Source of the DNA: Haematococcus lacustris
Lineage: Eukaryota; Chlorophyta; Chlorophyceae; Chlamydomonadales; Haematococcaceae
Assembly: GCA_030144725.1 (NCBI GenBank)
Contig: JASKMD010000007.1
Coordinates: 8,605,568-8,669,567, forward strand
Length of the DNA: 64,000 nucleotides
Direction: 5' to 3'
This document shows, piece after piece, positions 42,249-51,215 of this stretch. Made by a program: the position numbers and the translations under genes. Every line of letters begins with the position of its first letter. The stretch's first letter is position 1. Below the pieces are notes generated by a model, which was given only the letters and a program-made list of their open reading frames with translations, ran no database searches and was not told where the DNA came from.

Positions 42249-42647
42249 TGTCACAACCATGGGCGTGACTGTGCGGTTTGCGTGACATGGGCTAGCCATG
42301 CAAGCATGACAGGTGGTTGTATCACGGTAGATGGTGATGGGTGGTTGATGGTTGATGTGACCTAGCTTCTGTGGATGGATTGGTGTGTGTATCCTGCGAC
42401 TTGCATAACAGTTCTGACATGGTTGCATGGGGATTGGGTATTTGTAGTGGATTGGGATGCTGCGGCGGCAGCTTAGAAGACCTTACCAGCTGTCCGATGT
42501 AATCACGGGCACCCAAGTCTGGAGGTATTCTCAGCTCACTGCCATCGGCATCTGAAGGCCGGCACCATACTGGTGACGGGTATCAGCTTTGCCTTGCTTG
42601 CTGCTAGTCGAGGCGTCCTTACTCATTCCGTTTGCTATCTTACATTT
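42249..42647 (+). repeat. split repeat A2 (399 bp)
   Basis: Internal second copy of A1, preceded by B1 with a 2-bp gc spacer. The B1-A2 junction is the palindrome at 42241-42254. Confidence 0.92.
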
Positions 42648-42656
42648 ATTCCTTAT

Positions 42657-42712
42657 GATTCCTTATCCTCTGCAGCGCACTATCATGTTTAGGAACATCT
42701 TATCACGTGACA
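42657..42712 (+). repeat. split repeat B2 (56 bp)
   Basis: Forms the right end of the element. It is followed by CTGG, as is the base pattern before the left end. Confidence 0.92.
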
Positions 42713-42836
42713 CTGGCTTTGGCATGGCTGGGCGGCCGTCCCAGTAGCACAACTCAGTGGGGCGTGGCCCTGGGCCAACTGCGCAGCGGCGGATGTTCAG
42801 CGCGGCTGACACGTCCCGGTCATAGAACCTGCACAT
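42709..42836 (-). pseudogene. Fanzor relic D, 5' part (RuvC-III exon)
   Basis: On the minus strand an acceptor-like cag is followed by FYDRDVSAALNIRRCAVGPG and PRPTELCYWDGRPAMPK. This is the RuvC-III exon of the same Fanzor subfamily as 48.2-51.2 kb (FYDRDVSAALNIRRIA). It ends at the split-repeat element, beyond which the C-terminus continues at 36764-36680. No earlier Fanzor exon was found upstream on the minus strand (42.84-43.7 kb). Confidence 0.78.
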
Positions 42837-43817
42837 GGTGTGGGAGTTGCATGAAGTTCCTCCCCTAGTACTGGTGCCAAGTAGCCGAGGAGTTCATGTG
42901 CCATGTCATGTGTCATTTCATGTGGGATATGTTGCAGCCATGACGACCGGCCAGCGGACAAGCATCATCACATGTGCGGCATGCATGCACGATGGCATAC
43001 TGCACTGCACAGATAAGTCAAGACGCACAGGCACTTGCATTAGATACTGTAAGATTTGTAGGATCTGTAGGAGCTATAGCTTCGTGATGACGGCTTGCAC
43101 CTCGTCCCGCCCGTCAGACAAGTGCGCTGCTTCTTGCTTAGCACTCCTTCGCATCATGCACACCGGGGGGATACCAAGAAGTAGAAGACTACGTAGGATA
43201 TGCCCGGGCTCTCATGGCAGGATTGTGTGCACCTTACTGTGCAGCCAATTTTATAGGTCTCGCTGCTGCCACTCCTGCTGCCGCAGCCACCAAACAGCTT
43301 GACCATTAGCCGCTCCGCTGAGCCCCGCTGAGCCCCCCTCCCTTGTTTCAGCCCCCCTCCCTCAAAGCAGGTTCCTACCCTCATTACCACGCCACTACCG
43401 TCACCATTCAAGCGACCATCCAACTGGGATTTTGAAAAGTGCATAACATGCATAGCATGCAGTCATGGCAGACAAATATACATAATTCAACATGGAACAA
43501 CATGTTTGGTTGTGGGTAATCTCACTCAGCTACAACCCAACGGTAGCATCCTCGGTCGCACCCTTGATGACCACAAACCCCACACCGGTGGCACTTTCGT
43601 TCCAGCCAAGCGGAGATCACTAGGCACCCTTTCAAACTAACAGCTTGGCGCATACAAAAAAACTGGACGCGGTTGTATGCAGTCATGGCAGACCATGACG
43701 ACCGTTACCTGCCCCATGCAGCCAAGCACGCATGCCGCCGTACTGAGTAACCTTGACCACAGTTTTAGTGTGCCTCTGCTGTCATAAACCGAGCCGTCGT
43801 GAACCAAGGCATGGGCC
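42837..43817. other. intergenic stretch, no gene recognised
   Basis: It contains short repeats (gcagtcatggcagac at about 43458 and 43679) but no coding motif. The downstream end of the MED27-like gene probably extends in from the right. Confidence 0.4.
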
Positions 43818-46800
43818 TCAGCTCTGTGTCATGGGGCCCCACACCGCCTGCACCAGGCTGCTGGGGCAGGGGGGCTCCTGCCACCCCAGCTCCTCCACCG
43901 GGGCAGTGTGCATGTGGTATGCCCGGACCAGCGACACATCCGCCGCCTGCTGCAGCAGCTGCCGCCGTGAGAGCCTGCACCAGGGACAGGGCAAGCACAC
44001 AAGGTGTCGCTCAGGGAACTCTCCAAGGGCCATAAGCAGGGCAGGCAGGCACACACGAGCATGAAAACTTCCCAAGGAGACTTGCTGGGGCAGGCACGAA
44101 AAGAGCGAAGGGGACTCTTCAGGGAAGCTCCCTGGGGGCCATGAGGAGGGCAGGCACATGAGGGGTAGGGGAACTCCCAGGGCAGGCCCACAAGAGTGGG
44201 GTACAGGGTTCGACTCCTGACACCACCTAATCTCCGGGCACCCTATACATTATCACCACCCCCTTATTACATTTTCTTGATTAGACCCAGCCGGCACATA
44301 AGGATAAGGGGACACTTCCCAGGGACCTAAGGCCGGCAGGATACTCCTGACCAGCATCTGATCCGCCAGCAAGTCATTATCCTTAGTCGTATTCTTATCC
44401 TTATCCAATCCGGGTCCTCCTACTCCTTCTCCGATCCGTGTTCATGGCTTGCACCGTTGGAGGGCCCCCTTGCCAACCCAGCCCCTAGACGCGCTCTGTG
44501 AGGGGGCTGGGGGTTGCTGCTCAATGGCTTGGGGCCAGGGGTGGGATGCCATTGGCTGGACCTACATGAAGGGTCTGAACAGCGGTGGCAGGGGCAGCTG
44601 GCTGTTCTGTTCAAGAGCCATCAGGTAGCCTGACGCTGAGCAGGGCCTGCTCCACACGTCACGGTAGCTGCTCAGCCACAGCAGCAGGTCCTCCAAGGCC
44701 ACCGCACCTGCACCCACAAGCAACACAGGCGTGGTAGTGTGAGGGTCTTAAAGTTCTTGTTAACAGGAGGAGGGCGACACAGGCGTGCTGGCATGCGTGT
44801 CTGTGTGAGGTCTTGCTGGCCCTAGCAACAAGAGGGTGAACCAACTAAAAGTGGTCATGCCAGTAGGATCGGAATGGCTGGGCTGGCAGCATGGCTTAGC
44901 TGTGAAAGGGAAAGGGCGGGCATGCAAGGGAAGGTCAACCACCAGCTGCCTTGTCATCAGGGTTATGCCTTGCGCGCTTGCACACGCTACCTCCTCCTCC
45001 ACCGCCAGTTGTGTGCCCCAGCACCTTGGCCTCATCAGGCAATGCAGCCGGCCTCATCAGGCAATGCAGCCGGCCTCATCCAGGCATTGCGTCAATAACA
45101 AACCTGCAGAGGCGGTCCCCGGTGCGCCCGCTGCTGCTGCTGCTGCTGCTGGCAGCGAGTCTGGCTGGCCTGGCGCAAGGGCTGGCTGGTCAGGCTGGAG
45201 CAAGCAGCAGACGTCCGCCCGCCGCACAAAGTAAGTGAGGGCCTTGGTGGCCAGAGCACTGAGGCGGCGGAACACCTGCAGGCACAGTAGGCTGCTGGAG
45301 CTGGGCTCATGCCCAGCAAGAGCTGGGCATGGGGAAGATTACAGGGCTAGCAGGTGGTGGGGCGTGACCAGCAAGGCACTGAAGGACACCCTGGGCAGGT
45401 GCCTGGACCCCGGCCATTAGAGCCCCACCCATTCCCTTCATAGGTGGAAGGAAGCAATCTCTGCTGGGGCACTGGCACCCTGTCTTGACCACTGCCATGT
45501 CATCTGCCATGACCACCATGCAAGTGCCACGCATCCAGCGGGCCCCTCTATAACTGTTGCTGGTCCTAGCTGATGAGTTGGCTGCCAGCCCAAAAGCCAA
45601 ACCAAGCCACCTGGGGTGTGACCTGCAGTGTGACGCACAGTGTGACACACCTGGTGTGAGGGGCAGGCCCAGGAGTCGACCTCAGTGGCCTTGTCTGCCG
45701 CATCCATCACCACGCGCAGGGGCCAGGGCTGGCCTTGTGCTGCCAGCCCTATGCTAGCGCACAACACACGTGGCACCAGTAGCCTCACCTGCACAGGGTC
45801 AGGACCCAGGGCTGAGGAGAGGTCGTGTCAGGGTCGGGGCCAGGCTAGGGTCACCTGGTTGCCTAGTGTCCCACCCTTGGTCATACCCTGGCCTTCCATG
45901 GCCACACTATGGCCACCCTTGGTCACACCCTGGACCCCCATGGTCACACCCTGGACCCCATGGTCACACCCTGGCCCCCATGGTCGCACCTGACCTATCT
46001 TTATGCCTTTACTCATGGCTGCCCCTCGTTTTCCCATACCGCACATCACACAGCCAGCTGGCCGCAGTGAGCCTGGCTGATGGGGGTTGAGTCAGGGGAG
46101 CCGTCCCCTGCACCCAGGCTATGACAGCCCCCAGCCCAAGCCTCGTCTGAGGTGCCTGCGCTGCTGGCCGCTCCATTCCTCACCCAGCTGCCCCTCGACA
46201 CACTGCTCTTCCACCCGTCTGTTGAGACCCTGTCACGGCCAGCCCAGCACAGAGCTACTGTGAGGAGGTCGAGGGAAGGCTGGGCCCCGGCTGCTGGGGC
46301 ACGCAGCCAAGGAAAAGAGCAGGGTGAGAGCTAGGTCTGGGTCTGGGTCTGGGTCTGGGTCTGGGTCTGGGTCTGGGTCTGGGTCTGGGTCTAGGTCTGG
46401 GTCTGGGGCTAGGGTGACGGACCCTTACTAAGGGTTAGGATGTGGAGCTACCTCCCCAACCCTCACCCTGACCCCAGGGAAGGGGCTCAAAGTCGGCAGG
46501 ACCACCCTTGTCTGTCCCAGCCTCTCACCTCCACAGCATCCCTGGGCAGCCCGTCCCTGGCCAGCCCAGCATCCCTGCCTGCCCCTGTACAGGCTTGCAG
46601 CAGCAGGCCGGGGCAGGCAGCGAGCACGCGGCCCAGCACCTGCCGCAGCTCCAGCGGACCTTGCTCCGCTGTCCCCGCGATTGATCTGACCGCTACTGCC
46701 CCTGATCCTGCTGCCTGGCTGGGATCAGCCCCAGCTGCATGGTCCCTGAGGACACCTGGAGGAGCCACAAACATGGCCATGACACACAGGGGTGGGTGCT

Positions 46801-47630
46801 GAGGGCTACAGTGGATCATGACTGTCACAGACAAGCACCTAAGTTGGATTACTCCAGGGGTGACTTAGGTCTACAACTGATATGCTGCCAGGGCTCCTAC
46901 TACTAGAAGAAGAAGAAGAAGACTACTCTGGTATTCATCGGCGTGCATTTAGGAAGGAGCTACCGCCTAGGGCGCGGACTGCTCCCTCCATGGGCTGCTA
47001 CTCCTATAGCTGTAAAGGGTGGGGCTGCTGGAGATAGACTAGACCTTGGCTCACTGCTTGGACCCTGATGAACACAGGGTGGAAGGGCCTGAGCGGTGGT
47101 TAGCAGGGCAGAAGGGCAGGGGGGTCAGGGCAACAGGGGCAGGGCAGGGCAGCAGCAGGAGCAGGGCAGAAGCAGGGCAGGGCAGGGCAGGAGCAGTACA
47201 GGAGGGGCAGGGGCAAGGTGTGGAGAGGTAGGAGGCTGCAAGCCAGGGCAGAGTGCAAGTCGCTTCAAAGCACAGCAGTTGGCGAGCCTGCCATGCTGCT
47301 CTAGCGCTGATCCCAGCAAAACGTGCAACTGCCACCATGCATGGCTGAAGAGATGCGGGCACAGGAGCTGGCTGTGAGGCGGAGCGCACGGCTTGCACAG
47401 TGGGTGGTGTGAGGGGCTAGCAAGCTGGGCGCACCTTGGCAGCGGCGCTTTTGAGCTTGCATGGCCCAGTGAACTGGTAGCATGAGTTCCTGGCACAAGG
47501 CTGAGTCTAAAGCTGCTGACACTTCAGCTGACCAGGAGGCAGGAGGGGGGTTTAGTCCATTTGAGAACAGTTGTTGCTGTTGGCCAGCAGCCTCTCTCTT
47601 GTACGCGACAGCTTTACTCTCTTGCTGCAT
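43818..47630 (-). CDS. MED27: probable Mediator complex subunit 27
   Basis: Exons I can support (minus, from the 5' side): 47435-47630 (start uncertain, with LCQELMLPVHWAMQAQKRRC), 46529-46755 (VRSIAGTAEQGPLELRQVLG... LRDG), 45681-45788 (VRLLVPRVLCASIGL...), 45213-45275 (VFRRLSALATKALTYF), 44566-44707 and 43818-43974. The last two join to ALEDLLLWLSSYRDVW, CSASGYLMALEQNSQLPLPP, LFRPFMLSRRQLL and AYHMHTAPVEEL. This pattern of short helical region, Cys site, LPP..RPF and AYH.H matches the conserved C-terminal domain of MED27, a tail/head subunit bridging activators to RNA polymerase II. One of the zinc-site Cys pairs is reduced to a single Cys. At least one middle exon (about 46.1-46.3 kb) is unresolved. 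Confidence 0.6.
46328..46412. repeat. (GGGTCT)n hexamer array in a MED27 intron
   Basis: About thirteen copies of ctgggt/gggtct with a few substitutions. Confidence 0.9.
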
Positions 47631-47983
47631 TTATCCAAGGGCAGCATGGTGTTGTGCTTGGTCAGCCAAGGTCTCAACAAGATGCGTGGAGGGCGTAACC
47701 TTGATAACATGTGCCAGCTCTGCACCAGCATCAGGTGTGAGCTGCCTTTGAACCGCTTCCTCATTTACGACCAGTCCAGAGCGGACGACTTGCATATGGC
47801 GCGAGGTACGTGCTACATGAGTGCGAGCGACATCCCTGAACTTTTGCCAAGATCGGGACATCCCAACCGCCTCAGCCGCTCCAACCGCAAAATCAGGCCA
47901 CTTCACGCACCTATCCGCGGAGCACGGTGAAGAGCGAGAGAGTAGAACTGCACATTCTAGCACGTAATCGCACTTGCCTGGGC
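47620..47983 (+). repeat. 364-bp dispersed repeat, copy 1
   Basis: Same length as 55608-55971 and almost identical (one c/t difference noticed at 47638). It covers the putative MED27 start codon and upstream region, and lies about 220 bp upstream of the Fanzor ATG. Confidence 0.9.
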
Positions 47984-48206
47984 TGCGAACAGGCATCGAT
48001 GAAGCCATCTGATACCACGCACCACGAAAAAAATAAAATAGGAAAAGACCAGGAAAACCAGGAAAAAAAAGGAAAATAGTTAGCGCCACAGTTTGGGAAA
48101 TGCAGCGAAGCGAGTTTGGGAAATGCAGCGAAACAGACAGCGTAGACGTAATGCCTCGGACAGTTAGGTTGACACGCCGCCAGAACCAAGTCAGGCGCAG
48201 CGGAAC

Positions 48207-51200
48207 ATGCAGGCCAACGGCGCAGCGCACTGGGCCAACAACCACAATTACACATGGCACGCAAAGAAGTGCAAGATGCACACCTTGATGAGGGGTGTGT
48301 CCGCTGCGGGGTTAGAGGCGGGCGCGGTCGTGCTGTCCGAAGTGGTGGAGGCGCGGCTCTACGACCAACTTGTGCTTTGGGTGGAGGCCTGCAGCAAGAG
48401 GGCGCTGCTCGCCAGCTTGCTGTTGGGCCTCATGGTGCGCGACTCCTTTACACGCGTCACTGTACTTGCGGATGGTCAGGAGCTCTTGGAGGAAATCCCT
48501 GCTGTGGACGCGCCCATCCCGGACTTTGCGGAGCGTAACCTGTACCTGCAGCTCGGCCGCGGTCTGCCCCCTCCCGGGATACACTCTCAGCCCAGCGCAG
48601 CCGTGGAGGAAGTCTTGATCGCGTACCCGGACCTCCACGCCGAGCTCGACGAAATACCTCGCTATCCGCACGACTGCAACACCGTCGACGACGTGGGTCA
48701 GAAGCTGGAGACTAGCTTTGCCAACAGCCTCACCGAGCTGTTCAAGCGCAGAGTTGGGCAAGCGGTGGCTCTGGCTGGAGCCAGGGTCATCGCTGGCTCA
48801 CACGAGCACCAGCGCCGCTTTGGGCTGCCGTTGGGTGGCAGGCCAGCCTGGATTCAGCGTGAGCGCAGCTGGGTGGAGCGCAGTGTGCGGGGGATGGTGG
48901 TGACCTGGCTACAGGGTCAGGGTCAGGGTGAGGGTGGGGTGGTGCCTACTGTGGCCATGCGGTATGAGGTGGCCAGTCAGCGGAGGTTGCTGGGGGTGGG
49001 TCAGGGGGTGGTGGTGAACAAAGCCTAGCGGCAGATGGGGGTCAACCGGGGCAGCCTGCTGCGCCATGCAGTGGACACCAGCAGGCAGCTGGAGGCAGCC
49101 CACGTCAGCTGGCAGGCTGACTGGGCGGACTGGCAGGCACTTGGGGGGCAGCCCAACTCCAGGCCCTACCGCCCCCCCTCCCCCTTTGCGCTCACACCCA
49201 GCTGCAGCTGCAAGGCGCACCACATCAAGCTGGACACCAAGGCCATCTATGGCCTAATGCGTGTTGCTGGCATGCTGCTTGCGGACATCACCTCCTTGAC
49301 CACGTTCAGGAATGGTGTGGCCGGGCCCAGGGACAGTGAGGTGAGTGAGCCTTGAGACGGCCAGCCTGGCATGTTGCTTGAGGCATATTGCTCGTTGCAT
49401 GTTGCTTGGGGCATGTTGATTGAGGCATGTTGCTTGAGGCAACATTGACTGATGGTGTTTGGGTGGCTCCAAGTGTGCTGAGTCGGCTGTGTCGGCTGTG
49501 TTGGGTTGCAGGTGGTCAACCGGTGGATCGCCTTCCTGCCCGACCCATCCATCTGGCCTATCACTCCTACAATTTAGTCCCTGCGTTTGTCCCTGCGTTC
49601 TACCGACCTTGTCCGATCGGGCTGAAATTTTGATAGATGGCAGTTTTCAGAAAATAAAACATATTTTTCAGAAAAAATATTTTGAAAAAAGCAAAGGCGG
49701 CTGCGCTGCGGCCCTGGGGCGTAGGTGCAGGGATAAGTGCAGGGATAGGTTGCGGGCCACAGCGCAGCAGCTTTTGGATTTTTCCAAATATTTTTCTTGA
49801 AAAATATGTTTTATTTTCTGAAAACTGCCATCTATCAAAATTTCAGCCCGATCGGACAAGGTCGGTAGAACGCAGGGACAAACGCAGGGACTAAATTGTA
49901 GGAGTGTAACGACGGGCAGACCTTCGCGCAGGTGGTCCACACGGACGGAGTCACGGTCAGCGTGCTGTTCAAGCGCCCCAAGCCAGCAGGGCCGCCCGAC
50001 GAGCTGCCTCGCATGGGCAAGCAGGAGGGCGCTGTCAACCCGCTTGCGCACCTGAACGCCGACTGGCTGGGCTGCGACCCAGGCAAGACGAACATGGCGA
50101 CAGTGGCCCACGAGGAGCGCTACCCCTCCGGCGCTGTGGAGTCCGTGTGGCAGCGCAGCCTCAGTGCGGGGCAGTACTACCGGCAGAGCGGCATCACGCA
50201 GCACGCCAAGACGTCCAAGGCCTGGATGGCCGGCATCCAGCCGGAACACGCTGTGCTATCGCAAGTCACCAACTACACCGCTTCGCTGCAGCGGTACCGG
50301 AAGTATGTCGCCATGACGCTGGTGACCTGGCCCGCCATGTGGACCGAGCTGTCCAAGCCGCGCTTGTCCAACGCCAGGTTCCGGCTGTACGGAGGCAAAC
50401 CGCGCACCGTGGCCAAGTTCTGGGCTGAGGTGGGCCTACTAGGCCGTACCCAGCCAGTGTGTGTGCTCACGATGCTTGTCTTTGCCATGGCTGGACCTGA
50501 GCTCACAATGTGTCTCTCCTTGTGTGCCTTGGCTGCAGACTGTGAGGGGTGCCATGGTACGCTGCAACTCAGCAGCCACAGGTCGCCCCCTGGCCCTGGC
50601 CTATGGGGCAGCTGGCTTCAGCGGTGCCGGCAGCAGGGGCAGCAAGGGCGTGCCCGTCAAGCAGATGCTGAAGGAGGCATGCAAGCAGTTTCCTGGACGT
50701 GTGTTGATGGTGCATGAGTTCCGTACCAGCCGTGTCAGCTCTGCCCGCACCAGCGTGGTGGCAGGCCATGCAGAGGGCTTCAGGTGAGAGACCTTAAGTG
50801 CAATTGCATTGTAGCGTTGTAGGCTTAGGTGCAATGGAGTCATTACAAAGCTGTTATGGAGTCATCACCAGCACCGTTTAGACTAAACATGGCTTGACTT
50901 AACACTTGGTTTGGCAATCTTACAAATGCGCATTGTGCATCTATGTCGCCTTGCAGGTGGCTGCGCTCGGTGCGCAGCATGGCGACGCAATCCCGGATCC
51001 GGGGCCTGATGTGCTCAACAAGCACAGGCATCAGGTTCTACGACCGGGACGTGTCAGCCGCGCTGAACATCCGCCGCATTGCAAGCGAGCTCAGCAGCTG
51101 GCTGGGCCGCCCAGCCATGCCCAACCTAGGCAGGCCAGGCCAGGAGTGGGTGTGCGTGCGCGACAGAGGCCTGCTGCGGAAGCGGCAGCGGCGGCATCAG

Positions 51201-51215
51201 CGGCAGCGATGGTGA
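48207..51215 (+). pseudogene. near full-length Fanzor nuclease gene, broken by a stop and a MITE
   Basis: Eukaryotic TnpB-like (Fanzor) gene, about 735 codons over four exons: 48207-49340, 49512-50429 (with MITE 49561-49906 inside), 50539-50783, 50957-51215. Introns are GT-AG and phases join. RuvC-I is DWLGCDPGKTNMATVAHEE (Asp codon 50076), RuvC-II VLMVHEFRTSRVSSART (Glu codon 50716) and RuvC-III IRFYDRDVSAALNIRRIA, so the full acidic triad is present. The usual CXXC pairs of the zinc ribbon before RuvC-III are missing (only GLMCSTST). The N-terminal 380 residues are helical and Fanzor-specific, with a CSCKAHH segment. Two lesions are seen: an in-frame TAG at 49026-49028 and the MITE. The family is established to cut DNA guided by a small RNA; this copy should be inactive unless both lesions are bypassed. 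Confidence 0.85.
49561..49906. mobile_element. 346-bp foldback MITE with TA duplication (Tc1/mariner/Stowaway-like)
   Basis: The arms 49562-49670 and 49798-49906 are perfect 109-bp inverted repeats beginning CACTCCTACAATTTAGTCCC. Imperfect pairing continues to about 49719, leaving a short G-rich loop. TA is present on both sides (49559-49560 and 49907-49908). It contains no coding capacity, is AT-rich in its inner arms and clearly foreign to the exon it interrupts. Confidence 0.92.

Larger units (their letters stand above)
36761..42712 (+). mobile_element. split-direct-repeat retroelement (TOC/PAT/DIRS-like layout), non-autonomous
   Basis: Layout: A1 (36761-37159, 399 bp), one long ORF, B1 (42191-42246, 56 bp), spacer gc, A2 (42249-42647, 399 bp), a 9-bp spacer, B2 (42657-42712, 56 bp). 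A1 and A2 appear identical, as do B1 and B2. The outer ends are TGTCAC...GTGACA. The internal B1-A2 junction GTGACAGCTGTCAC is a perfect palindrome and equals what joining B2 to A1 in a circle would give, apart from the 2-bp spacer. This is the arrangement known from PAT-like and Ngaro tyrosine-recombinase retrotransposons and from TOC1 of Chlamydomonas. The interior encodes only Gag/protease/methyltransferase-like sequence, with no RT, RNase H or recombinase seen. A 4-bp flank, CTGG, is repeated on both sides. Confidence 0.8.

Noticed and set aside
36761..42712. Ordinary LTR (Gypsy/Copia) retrotransposon with 399-bp LTRs
   Set aside because: The 56-bp B segment occurs before A2 and again after it but not after A1, which ordinary LTRs cannot explain. 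No integrase or RT is present.
47631..48281. 216-codon minus-strand frame over the 364-bp repeat and the Fanzor 5' end
   Set aside because: Half is the antisense of the repeat and half the antisense of the Fanzor upstream region. No motif, and the same frame in copy 2 reads into unrelated sequence.
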